Under the pieces are notes generated by a model. The model had not been told where the DNA came from. It did no database searches and saw only the letters and a program-made list of their open reading frames with translations. A stretch of DNA of 64,000 nucleotides, from positions 39,365 to 103,364 of the forward strand of contig JBGTCV010000132.1 of the NCBI GenBank assembly GCA_041748655.1. The letters are read 5' to 3'. This document shows, piece after piece, positions 41,702-49,439 of the stretch; the stretch's first letter is position 1; every line of letters starts with the position of its first letter. This stretch comes from Leptofilum sp041748655. GTDB lineage: Bacteria > Chloroflexota > Anaerolineae > Promineifilales > Promineifilaceae. The position numbers and the translations under genes are program-made.

Positions 41702-43447
41702 CTACTCGGCTTTCACGGCCGTTTTCGTTCCGTTCGCCAACGCCAAAATAGATTCCGCCCCACCGACAGCGTGTTCCCCCTGAGTGCCCAGCATGGCGGC
41801 CAGCTCCTGGACGCGGCCGTTTTGGTCCAACGATTCAATCCGGGTGGTGGTACGGCCGTCGGCCTGCCCCTTGCTGACGTGGAAATGCACATCGCCGTAC
41901 CCGGCTAGCTGCGGCAAATGGGTCACCACGATGACTTGATGGGCAGCAACGGCCGTTAAGCCCCACAATTTGCGCCCCACCACATTGCCCACGCGCCCGC
42001 CGATGCCCTGATCAATTTCGTCGAAGATGAGGGTGGGCGTTTTGTCCACCTGGGCCAGGGCCGTTTTGAGCGCCAGCATGAGCCGGGCCGTCTCGCCACC
42101 GCTGGCAACTTTGGCCATTGGCTTCAGCGGCTCGCCGGGATTGGTGGAGATGAGGAATTCCGCCTGGTCGAAGCCGGTTTTGTCAAAGGCAAGGCGCTCG
42201 TTTTCTACATAGAGACCATCGGCCTGCGGGATGCGCTCGAACTGCACCTCGAATTTCGCGCCGTCCATCTGCAAATCGGCCAGTTGGGCCACCACAACTG
42301 TGGCCAATTTTTGGGCCGCCGCCCGCCGCTTTTTAGACAGCGCCAGGGCCATCTCGCCGCAGCGGCGCAGGTAGCCGTCGGCCATTTTCACCAGCTCCGC
42401 AATGCGCTCTTCGCTGTTGTCGATGCGGGCGAGGTCCGTTTTGGCCCGATCCCGCAGCGCCAAAATGAGGCTGATGCTTTCGCCATATTTGCGCTTGAGC
42501 ATGTTGATCAGCTCCAGCCGCTCCTCAACAAAATCGAGCCGGCTGGGATTGTATTCCACCTCGTCCAGATAGCTTTGCAGCTCCGAGGAGGCTTCGCTGA
42601 CCTGGTAAATCAGCCCTTGCAGCCGCTCCAGCAGCGGCCCTTTGGTCTCATCGTAGCGGGTGAGCTGGATGAGCGAGCGCTCGGCCTGCCCCAGCATGTC
42701 GGCTACGGCCTGGGAGTCGTCGTCCATGCCGGTGAGCAGATTCACCGCCTCGGAAGCGGACTTCATGAGCTGTTCGGAGTTGGCCAGGCGGGTGCGCTCG
42801 GCACGCAGCTCTTCTTCCTCCCCCTCCACCAGCTTGGCTGCCTCAATCTCCTCGATTTGGTAGCGCAGCATGTCGGCCCGCTGGGCCAGCATCCGCTCGT
42901 TTTGGCGCAGGTCGGCCAGCTCGTGCTGGAGTGCCATGAGGGCGGTCACTTCTTTGGCCAGGGCGGCCCGTTCGGGCTGCACACCGGCGTAGGCGTCCAG
43001 CAGCGGCAGGTGGGAGCGGGGTTGCAGCAGGGAAAGATGCTCCCCCTGCCCGTGAATGTCGATGAGCGGCTCGGCCACATCGCGCAAAACGGAGAGGTTG
43101 ACGGTACGGCCGTTTACCCGACAAATGTTACGGCCGTTCAGCCGCAGCTCACGCGACAGCAGCACGGTATCCCCATGCTCCTCATCCAACCCTTCCGCCT
43201 CAAGAATGGGTTCCACAATCTTTTTCAGATCGTCGGAGAGGGTAAAAGTGGCTTCCACATACGCCTCGCCTGCGCCTGCCCTTACCAACGCCGTGTCGGC
43301 CCGGCCACCCAGCATCAGCGTCACCGCATCCAAAATGATCGACTTACCCGCGCCCGTTTCACCAGTCAGTACGTTAAATCCGCTGTGAAACTGGAGCCGC
43401 AGCTCGTCGATAATGGCAAAATTACGAATGTACAGTTCTGTTAACAT
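41702..43447 (-). CDS. recN: DNA repair protein RecN
   Basis: RecN is an SMC-like ATPase recruited early to double-strand breaks. The 581-residue protein has Walker A GETGAGKS (about 29-36) after the N-terminal LYIRNFAIIDELRLQF, a long central coiled coil (about 160-370), the signature region SGGETARLMLALK and Walker B PTLIFDEIDQGIGG, then VTHLPQLAGYGD. Length and order are normal. Two ACGGCCGT octamers 24 bases apart encode NGRNICRVNGR. It begins a run of minus-strand housekeeping genes. Confidence 0.96.
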   Translation of the reverse strand: MLTELYIRNFAIIDELRLQFHSGFNVLTGETGAGKSIILDAVTLMLGGRADTALVRAGAGEAYVEATFTLSDDLKKIVEPILEAEGLDEEHGDTVLLSRELRLNGRNICRVNGRTVNLSVLRDVAEPLIDIHGQGEHLSLLQPRSHLPLLDAYAGVQPERAALAKEVTALMALQHELADLRQNERMLAQRADMLRYQIEEIEAAKLVEGEEEELRAERTRLANSEQLMKSASEAVNLLTGMDDDSQAVADMLGQAERSLIQLTRYDETKGPLLERLQGLIYQVSEASSELQSYLDEVEYNPSRLDFVEERLELINMLKRKYGESISLILALRDRAKTDLARIDNSEERIAELVKMADGYLRRCGEMALALSKKRRAAAQKLATVVVAQLADLQMDGAKFEVQFERIPQADGLYVENERLAFDKTGFDQAEFLISTNPGEPLKPMAKVASGGETARLMLALKTALAQVDKTPTLIFDEIDQGIGGRVGNVVGRKLWGLTAVAAHQVIVVTHLPQLAGYGDVHFHVSKGQADGRTTTRIESLDQNGRVQELAAMLGTQGEHAVGGAESILALANGTKTAVKAE

Positions 43448-43456
43448 AGTTTTTAG

Positions 43457-43521
43457 TTTGTGAGTTTGTGAGTTTGCGAGTGGCGAGTAAGCTTTTCACG
43501 TTTCACGTTTCACGTTTCACT
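43457..43521. repeat. Short tandem repeats behind the TPR/B-box gene
   Basis: TTTGTGAG-like units (three copies, 43457-43480) and TTCACGT-like units (about 3.5 copies, 43495-43521) fill the gap between recN and the next gene and touch its stop region. Confidence 0.6.
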
Positions 43522-44386
43522 TCATGTAAGCAAACAGCGCACCGCCCGCGACGAACAGAAAAATGCCTGGGCCGATAAACGCAAACAGGCTGGCAAAGCC
43601 ATTAAAAAGAAGAATAGGTAGCAGCCAGACGGCCGTTCCCAAAATCAACATGCCCACCATAATCTGGGGCAAATAGCGACCCCGACGGCGACCAATGGCA
43701 TTTTTGCTCAGCTGGCCAATAAACCGACCCGCAATGCCGCCTACAAAAAACAGGATGATGTAGGTAAAAAAGCCGCCACGAGTGGCAAAGGTTGCCACCA
43801 GCCCGCCAGCAATCAGGCTCAAAACCAGGCCGATAGCCGGGGCAATAATGTAATCCAGCGGCTGGGCATTAAAGAAAATAGCTTCCTTTTCGCGAATGCA
43901 GTCGGGGCAGCTGTAGCCAACAGGGGTCTTGACGGCGCAGCTGCTGCAAATGGGCTTGCCGCAGTTGTAGCAGCGCAGCGACGTGGGGCGGCTGGGATGG
44001 CGGTAGCAAACCAGTTCGTAGTCGTCGTCGGGGGAGGAAACGGCCGTAAGCGTTTCAATCACCGGCTCTGGCTGTGGCGGTTCTGGCTCAACTTCATCAA
44101 CCTCTACCACTTCGGCCCAGTCGGGAACTGGTTCGCCGCGCAGCGCCGCCAGCGCCCGCACCGCAGGCGCATAATCTGGCTTCAGGGCAATCGCTTTTTT
44201 GTATGCGTCCTTCTGTTCGGCCGCATCGTTTACCACCTGCCCCAAACCAAACCACGCCTCGGCCAACTCTGGTGCTTCTTCAATAATTTGCCGATACAGC
44301 TGTTCCGCCGCCGCACGCTTGCCAGAATCGGCAACCCTGTCCGCCTGTCGCAGCATGGAACGCAATCGGGGGTCTTGTACATCCAT
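43517..44386 (-). CDS. TPR, B-box zinc finger and membrane protein
   Basis: A 289-residue protein of three parts. Residues about 5-90 form TPR-like helices (AEQLYRQIIEEAPELAEAWFGLGQV in pieces). Residues about 125-170 hold a B-box-like zinc motif: CYRHPSRPTSLRCYNCGKPICSSC and CPDC, i.e. CxxH then paired CxxC. The C-terminal 110 residues contain three or four membrane helices. This architecture is common in Chloroflexota and Actinobacteria as a rhomboid- or stress-associated membrane protein, but a function is not known. Confidence 0.8.
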   Translation of the reverse strand: MDVQDPRLRSMLRQADRVADSGKRAAAEQLYRQIIEEAPELAEAWFGLGQVVNDAAEQKDAYKKAIALKPDYAPAVRALAALRGEPVPDWAEVVEVDEVEPEPPQPEPVIETLTAVSSPDDDYELVCYRHPSRPTSLRCYNCGKPICSSCAVKTPVGYSCPDCIREKEAIFFNAQPLDYIIAPAIGLVLSLIAGGLVATFATRGGFFTYIILFFVGGIAGRFIGQLSKNAIGRRRGRYLPQIMVGMLILGTAVWLLPILLFNGFASLFAFIGPGIFLFVAGGALFAYMK

Positions 44387-44403
44387 AACAATTTATCCAA
44401 ATT

Positions 44404-44456
44404 TAGCCACAGCGTTTACAAAGAGATTGGAAATTAGGCTCACGTTTTCTGTGGCT
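44404..44456. repeat. Degenerate hairpin repeat
   Basis: AGCCACAG and CTGTGGCT flank 35 bases in the gap before nadK's end; it looks like a decayed member of the CACAGAG hairpin family. Confidence 0.45.
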
Positions 44457-44471
44457 TTGTCAGTTAGATTT

Positions 44472-45302
44472 TTAACGCGAATGGCCCAATCGCCCCATGA
44501 GCCGCCGGTAAAAATAGCCCGAACTTTCTACGCGGGCAAATTTGCAGCCATTATCTGATTTGGTCACCAGCACCACATCTTCATTCTCCAGCAAAATGCC
44601 GTCGGTGCCGTCTGGTGTTAAATAGGCGTGATGATCCATGTGTATTGTGATGGCGATTTCCGCCTGCTCATGAAAAATAATGGCCCGATCAAAGGTGAGA
44701 TGGGGTGCTACCGGCACCACAACAAAGTTGGGCAGCAACGGCGGCAGCAGTGGCCCACCGGCTGCCATAGAATAGGCCGTGGAGCCAGTGGGCGTGGCCA
44801 CAATCAGGGCATCGGCGGTGTAATTGGTCACATGGTCCCCATCAACATGAAGCTGAAAGCGCACCACTCGCGCCTGACGGCCGCGCCCCACCACCACGTC
44901 GTTGAGGACGGAAAAAGCGTGGAGGATACGGCCGTTTCGCCGTATCCTCGCTGACAACATCAATCGATTTTCTGTCCAGAATTCCCCGCGCAGCACCCGC
45001 TCCAGCTTTTCTGGCCAATCATCTGGCTGGGCTTCGCTTAAAAAACCGACCCGCCCCAGATTAATACCAAAAATGGGCACCTCACAAAGGGAGGCAACGC
45101 GGGCCGCCCGCAGCAAAGAGCCATCCCCGCCCAACACCACCAACAAGCTGCTGCCTACCACCAATTGGCCCAGGCGCTCATCGTCGTAGGAGGAGGCTTG
45201 CCAGGTTTCGACCTGTCGCTGCCCCAGCCACGCTTCAATTTCAGTGGCCAACGGCTGCGACTCGGCAACCCGGGGATGGTGAAGAATACCAATTTTGTTC
45301 AC
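44472..45302 (-). CDS. nadK: NAD kinase
   Basis: NadK phosphorylates NAD to NADP. The 276-residue protein has the GGDG motif in LVVLGGDGSLLRAAR (about 56-70), the NADK-conserved GFLSEAQPDDW, and the second signature ATPTGSTAYSMAAGGPLLPP (in part ATPTGSTAY) that binds NAD. The C-terminal domain is the usual beta sandwich. It directly abuts hisS, whose stop precedes its start codon, so the two are co-transcribed. Confidence 0.95.
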   Translation of the reverse strand: MNKIGILHHPRVAESQPLATEIEAWLGQRQVETWQASSYDDERLGQLVVGSSLLVVLGGDGSLLRAARVASLCEVPIFGINLGRVGFLSEAQPDDWPEKLERVLRGEFWTENRLMLSARIRRNGRILHAFSVLNDVVVGRGRQARVVRFQLHVDGDHVTNYTADALIVATPTGSTAYSMAAGGPLLPPLLPNFVVVPVAPHLTFDRAIIFHEQAEIAITIHMDHHAYLTPDGTDGILLENEDVVLVTKSDNGCKFARVESSGYFYRRLMGRLGHSR

Positions 45303-46580
45303 TTATTTCTTCAACCATTCTACCAAATCGGTGAGTTTAACCAGGGTTTGTTCACCGCCGTCTAACGGCCGTACCATCACCGACTGCTGCTCCAGTTCCG
45401 ACTCACCCAAAATTAGCACCGTTTGAATGGCGTGCTTGTTGGCCTCGCGCATCTGGCTTTTCAGGCTGCGGCGGTCGCGGGCAAAGGCCAGTCGGGTACC
45501 AATGCCAGCCGCCCGCAGTTGGAAAGTGAGCTGAACGGCCGTTTCCTTCGTCGCCCCGCCAAAATGCGCCACCAACACGGTGGGCTGCGCCGGTGCAGGC
45601 GGTTCCAGACCCGCTTCCTGCATCCCCAACACAACGCGCTCGATGCCGCTGCCAAAACCCACGCCCGGCGTGGGCGGACCGCCAATGTCTTCCGAAAGGC
45701 CATCGTAACGACCACCGCCAAAGAGTGCAGCTTGCGCCCCAATCCCCTCAGCCCACACCTCGAACACCGTCTTGGTGTAATAATCAATGCCGCGCACCAG
45801 CCGGAAATTGATGCTGTAGCTTTGGTCCAGCCCGTCTAGCAGGCCGCGCAAATCAGCAAAATGGGCTTCGCAATCGTCGCATAAATGGTCCACGATGTGC
45901 GGCGCACCAGCCAGCAGCTCATCCATGCCCGGCTCTTTGCTGTCCAGCACCCGCAGCGGATTACGCCGGATACGCTCCTTATCAATGTCGGCCAGCTTAT
46001 CCCTGTGTTGTTCCAGATACGCAACAAGTTTTTCCACATAAGCTGGCTTGCATACAGGACAACCAGTGCTGTTTAATTGGAAGGTGAGCCCCTTATACCC
46101 CAAGGAACGCATTAAGTTCAACGCCAGCAGCATCACTTCCACATCGGCTGCAGGATCGGTTTCACCTAGGATTTCACAGTTGAACTGGCTGTGCTGGCGG
46201 TAACGCCCCGCCTGCTGCCGCTCACGCCGGAAGGCTGGGCCAATGGTGTAGAGCTTCACTGGCTGGGGCCAGCTGGCCATGCCGTTCTGGAGGTAGGATC
46301 GCATGAAACCGGCGGTAAATTCAGGCCGCATGGTAATGGTAATGCCGTCGGACTCTTCCAGCGTGTACATCTCTTTCTGCACAAAAAAGTCGGACCCTTC
46401 GCCGACGCCGCGCTGGTAAAGCTCGGTGTATTCCAAAATGGGTAGGTCGATGCGCTGGAAGCCGTACAGGCGGGCCAGTTCCGTGGCCTTGTCGATGATC
46501 AAATCCCAGTAGCGGCGATCATTGGGCAGCACATCCTGCATCCCCTTGGCGCGTTGTATTTCTGTCAAACTTGCCTCCAA
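45303..46580 (-). CDS. hisS: Histidine-tRNA ligase
   Basis: HisRS charges tRNA-His. The 425-residue class II synthetase shows motif 1 near LPILEYTELYQRGVGE, motif 2 in RPEFTAGFMRSYL and FRRERQQAGRYRQHSQF, the HisRS signature 1 LVRGIDYYTKTVFE, and motif 3 FGGGRYDGL with VGFGSGIERV. The C-terminal anticodon-binding domain is present. A -10-like TATAAT on the minus strand lies near 46672. A short ACGCAGAGGACG hairpin fragment sits in its leader (about 46588-46615); no T-box was seen. Confidence 0.96.
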   Translation of the reverse strand: MEASLTEIQRAKGMQDVLPNDRRYWDLIIDKATELARLYGFQRIDLPILEYTELYQRGVGEGSDFFVQKEMYTLEESDGITITMRPEFTAGFMRSYLQNGMASWPQPVKLYTIGPAFRRERQQAGRYRQHSQFNCEILGETDPAADVEVMLLALNLMRSLGYKGLTFQLNSTGCPVCKPAYVEKLVAYLEQHRDKLADIDKERIRRNPLRVLDSKEPGMDELLAGAPHIVDHLCDDCEAHFADLRGLLDGLDQSYSINFRLVRGIDYYTKTVFEVWAEGIGAQAALFGGGRYDGLSEDIGGPPTPGVGFGSGIERVVLGMQEAGLEPPAPAQPTVLVAHFGGATKETAVQLTFQLRAAGIGTRLAFARDRRSLKSQMREANKHAIQTVLILGESELEQQSVMVRPLDGGEQTLVKLTDLVEWLKK

Positions 46581-46721
46581 GTAAACAATTTAACGCAGAG
46601 GACGCAGAGAGCGGAGAGGGTTCTGCCGTTTGGCTGGGTCTTCTGGCGATAGGTTTTAATGAATGGGGTCTATTATAGCCAGATCAGGGGGATTTTGTAG
46701 CGTGGGGTGTGAAACGGCCGT

Positions 46722-47108
46722 TTACCCCACCTGCGTCGCCAGCCACCAGGTATTGCCAGTGGGGTCTTTCACACCGGCGCGCCGGTCCGGATCACCTTTT
46801 TGCATTGGCTCCTGCACCGAAACGCCGCCAGCGGCCAGCGCCTTCTGGTAAGTGGCGTCCACATCCGGCACGTAGACATGCAGCCAGACAGGAAAAGCAG
46901 GAAATCCCTCGCCACCATCGGCCAGCATCACAATCGTGTCATCGATTTGCACCTCGCCGTGCATGAGTGAGCCTTCGGGATTATCAGAGCGGCGCGTCAC
47001 TTTGGCGTCAAACGTCGCGGCTAAAAAGTCTATGAGTCGCTGCGCCCCATCCACCATAATGTAGGCTGAAACGGACGCATACCCTTCAGGTTTATATAAA
47101 TTTGTCAT
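46722..47108 (-). CDS. VOC/PhnB-like small enzyme
   Basis: ATG at 47108 is preferred over GTG at 47114, because GAGGT lies seven bases before it. A 128-residue vicinal-oxygen-chelate fold protein: SAYIMVDGAQRLIDFLAATF, HGEVQIDDTIVMLADG and a C-terminal DPTGNTWWLAT. The PhnB-like branch is often called glyoxalase-like; substrates range from fosfomycin to methylglyoxal adducts and are rarely known. It is next to an ABM-domain gene with 9 bases between. Confidence 0.8.
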   Translation of the reverse strand: MTNLYKPEGYASVSAYIMVDGAQRLIDFLAATFDAKVTRRSDNPEGSLMHGEVQIDDTIVMLADGGEGFPAFPVWLHVYVPDVDATYQKALAAGGVSVQEPMQKGDPDRRAGVKDPTGNTWWLATQVG

Positions 47109-47117
47109 TGCCACACC

Positions 47118-47408
47118 TCATTCAATAACTGTGTAATAGGCTCCTGGCGGCATATCGGCCAGCAGCGTTTTGATTTCAGCAATTTCTTCCGGGGTGATGT
47201 TTTTCACCGAAGCCTGATGCGCTTCAGGGCTGTCCCACACTTCTACAATCATAAAGCGGGTAGGGTCAGTCTGGTTTTGGTATACCTGGCACGCCTGCCC
47301 TCCCTCGGACGAGTTAATAGCCGGGACAATAACTCTCTCAATAAAAGATCGTAATGCTTCTTCCTTGCCCGCCTGCGCCACCATCTCACCAATTCTGCCA
47401 ACGCTCAT
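47118..47408 (-). CDS. Antibiotic biosynthesis monooxygenase (ABM) domain protein
   Basis: A 96-residue dimeric ferredoxin-like fold of the ABM/YgiN group: RIGEMVAQAGKEEALRSFIE, ACQVYQNQTDPTRFMIVEVWDSPEAHQASV in pieces. Members act on quinols or other small electron-rich molecules without a cofactor. No product cluster is nearby, so a small stress or quinone role is more likely than antibiotic synthesis. Confidence 0.8.
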   Translation of the reverse strand: MSVGRIGEMVAQAGKEEALRSFIERVIVPAINSSEGGQACQVYQNQTDPTRFMIVEVWDSPEAHQASVKNITPEEIAEIKTLLADMPPGAYYTVIE

Positions 47409-47450
47409 AATCTAGATGCTCCTTTCTTGTAGTTGAATAAGTTACGATAA

Positions 47451-47987
47451 TCAGCCCAATCGCTGGGTGCAGGCTGAGGCGACGCCGCAGCGGGCGCAGC
47501 GGTTCCAATCGTTGTGGTCGCGGTCTACTTCGGGTTCAAACATATCTTCGCGCATTTCGGTAAGCAGATCGAGCAAATCTTCGCGCAGTTCATCAGTGTA
47601 ATCAACGGCGAAAGCGCGGTCTTTGTACTGAATGATGCCGTGAGACGGCCGTATCCCATACGCCCGCTCCACCAACCAACAGTACGCCGCCAGCTGATAC
47701 AAATGGCTCTCGTACGGCTCCGCAGGCGCTCGCACCGACTTGATTTCCACGGGCACAACCATACCATTGGCCTCTTCTACCAGATAATCGGGCTTGCCTA
47801 CCAGGCGCAGGTGCGGGTCGTACAGCGGCTCATCGTTGGTGATCCAGGCACCGCCTGCGTCGTTGTAGAGGATACGGCCGTGTGGCAGCCCAGACTGCTC
47901 CGCCAGCACCCCGCCACGCCACCACAGCAGCAAAGCCAGTGCTAACAAAAGAAAGCCTATCCCTAATGCGTAACCACCCAGAATCAT
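47451..47987 (-). CDS. Cas4-like PD-(D/E)XK nuclease, catalytic half with membrane anchor
   Basis: A 178-residue protein with one N-terminal membrane helix (about 6-23, ALGIGFLLLALALLLWW) followed by a Cas4/RecB-like nuclease core: GKPDYL (metal Asp), VPVEIKSVRAP (Glu-x-Lys), HLYQLAAYCWLVE (QxxxY-type motif), GIIQYKDR and a C-terminal Cys cluster CARCGVASAC with three Cys. Cas4 and Dna2 nucleases bind a [4Fe-4S] cluster with four Cys; the fourth would be at the N-terminus, which this protein lacks but which is found in the neighbouring gene upstream. No CRISPR or other cas gene is in the window. Confidence 0.75.
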   Translation of the reverse strand: MILGGYALGIGFLLLALALLLWWRGGVLAEQSGLPHGRILYNDAGGAWITNDEPLYDPHLRLVGKPDYLVEEANGMVVPVEIKSVRAPAEPYESHLYQLAAYCWLVERAYGIRPSHGIIQYKDRAFAVDYTDELREDLLDLLTEMREDMFEPEVDRDHNDWNRCARCGVASACTQRLG

Positions 47988-48060
47988 TGGTAATTGGGTA
48001 ATTGGGTAACTGCGTCATTGGGAAATACCCAATCACTTAATCACACAATTCGCCGCTGCC
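47987..48060. repeat. Short ATTGGGTA-type repeat in the gap between the nuclease halves
   Basis: The gap between the two nuclease-half genes is filled by TAATTGGGTAATTGGGTAAC and reversed text CCCAATCACTTAATCAC. Similar text recurs at about 41690 and 63848, so it is a dispersed low-complexity element. Confidence 0.5.
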
Positions 48061-48063
48061 TCC

Positions 48064-48303
48064 TTAGCCAATCATAAATGAATACGTTACCAGCGCTACC
48101 ACCATAAAAATGAGCAGGTAAGCCACCCGCCGCAGCCAGATAGATTGCTGCACGCGCAGACCATGCTGCCAATGATGCTGCGTGCCCTGTGCCAGTTCAC
48201 GCACGTTTTGCGAAGCAATGCCCCGGCTGCGCTTCAGCCACCAGCTGCGCCGACAGTACAAATAATCGCCAATTTCACTTGCCCGAATCCATTGATCGCT
48301 CAT
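48064..48303 (-). CDS. Cas4-like N-terminal domain with membrane anchor
   Basis: Starting at ATG 48303, this 79-residue protein reads as the N-terminal part of a Cas4-like nuclease: IRASEIGDYLYCRRSWWLKR, with the single N-terminal Cys that normally ligates the [4Fe-4S] cluster, then GTQHHWQHG, the His motif that precedes the nuclease core. One membrane helix ends the protein (about 57-77). The catalytic half begins 76 bases downstream on the same strand with its own helix. A longer TTG start at 48342 is possible. Together the two proteins carry every Cas4 element. Confidence 0.7.
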   Translation of the reverse strand: MSDQWIRASEIGDYLYCRRSWWLKRSRGIASQNVRELAQGTQHHWQHGLRVQQSIWLRRVAYLLIFMVVALVTYSFMIG

Positions 48304-48350
48304 ATGTTCTAATTTTAGCCGATTACAAACACCTGTCAACAACCACTTCT

Positions 48351-48408
48351 CTGGGGATAAATTCCCAGGCTATGGTGGACCTGGGATGAATCCCCAGGCT
48401 ATGGTGGA
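48351..48408. repeat. Tandem repeat, two units of about 29 bases
   Basis: Two near-identical copies of CTGGGATGAATCCCCAGG plus CTATGGTGGA stand head to tail in an intergenic gap. A degenerate pair is at about 41517-41564. Each unit has a GGGAT/ATCCC inverted core. Confidence 0.7.
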
Positions 48409-48467
48409 ATTTGAACGATACCTAAATCAAGAATTGCGGCACGATTGTGATGAAACAGTTGGGTAGT

Positions 48468-49424
48468 TTACGGCCGTATCAAAACCTTCAACACACCCGG
48501 CTGGGCAGCGTGGGCAAAGGCAGCCTTGGCTTCGCGCAGGGGATATTCAGCCATGATGAGCGGCGTGGTTTGGATGCTGTTTTCGGCCAGCAAGCGCAGC
48601 GCCGGGGCAAACGGGCCGCAGCGCGAGCCGGTAACGGTGATCTCGCTGACAACTATTTTGGTTAAATCGAGCTGGCTGTCACCGGCAAAGGTGCTTTTGA
48701 GGACAAGATGACCCAACGGCCGTACCAACCTCAGCGCCTCAGCCGAGCCCGCCTCATTCCCGGTCATCTCGACCACAAAATCAAAGCTGTTGTCGGCAAA
48801 GTCGGTCGTAAGGCCCGTTTGCAGCCCCCATGACGCGGGCAATGTGAGCGAAGCAGCGCGCCGCCCCAGCACAGTCACATCGCCACCCGCCAGCTGCAAA
48901 ACCTGAGCCACCAGCAGCCCCAGCCGCCCTGGGCCGATAACGGCCGTTTTGGCCGACGGCCGTATGATCAACTGCTCCCGAATGCGCAAGGCGGCCGCCA
49001 ATGGTTCCGTGAAAACGGCCCGCTCATCCGGTACCTCATCTGGCACCCGGTGCAGGTTGCGCAGCGGCACAGCCACATACTCCGCAAAAACACCGTCACG
49101 ATGGTGAATGCCCATCACCTGTCGATCCGGACAATGCTCTGGGCCAGCGTTCAGGCAAGTTGGGCAGGTCTGGCAGCCAATGTTGATGCTGGCCACCACC
49201 CGCTGCCCCAACCAGCTTTCGTTTACGGCCGTTTCCACAACGCCGACAAACTCATGACCCAACACCCCGGCAAAGCCAGAGACATACCCTTTCACAATTT
49301 CCAGGTCAGTGGCACAAATACCTGCCAGGGAGACCCGAACCAACGCCTCAACGGCGGCGGGAACGGGGATGGGGTAATTTTCCAAAAAGGAAAGCTGATC
49401 GTTTTTGCAAAATAGCGCTTGCAT
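48468..49424 (-). CDS. Zinc-containing alcohol dehydrogenase-like protein (MDR family)
   Basis: A 318-residue medium-chain dehydrogenase with a catalytic zinc site (CATD Cys, GHEFVG His-Glu), a structural zinc cluster CQTCPTCLNAGPEHC, and a Rossmann NAD(P) site IGPGRLGLLVAQVL (about 160-175). The last Ala-rich quarter closes the catalytic domain. It resembles sugar or polyol dehydrogenases of the threonine dehydrogenase type; the substrate is unknown. It contains six ACGGCCGT copies, one of the densest loads in the window. Confidence 0.88.
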   Translation of the reverse strand: MQALFCKNDQLSFLENYPIPVPAAVEALVRVSLAGICATDLEIVKGYVSGFAGVLGHEFVGVVETAVNESWLGQRVVASINIGCQTCPTCLNAGPEHCPDRQVMGIHHRDGVFAEYVAVPLRNLHRVPDEVPDERAVFTEPLAAALRIREQLIIRPSAKTAVIGPGRLGLLVAQVLQLAGGDVTVLGRRAASLTLPASWGLQTGLTTDFADNSFDFVVEMTGNEAGSAEALRLVRPLGHLVLKSTFAGDSQLDLTKIVVSEITVTGSRCGPFAPALRLLAENSIQTTPLIMAEYPLREAKAAFAHAAQPGVLKVLIRP

Positions 49425-49439
49425 AGGTTGGCTCCAAAT

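Noticed and set aside
42284..43444. A 386-codon plus-strand frame
   Set aside because: Antisense to recN; no domain-like text and no ribosome site.
46581..46721. T-box or histidine leader in front of hisS
   Set aside because: No specifier hairpin, no T-box motif and no His-codon run; only a hairpin-repeat fragment and a weak promoter.
47451..48303. CRISPR adaptation module because of the Cas4-like genes
   Set aside because: No cas1, cas2, effector genes or spaced direct repeats are present within the window.
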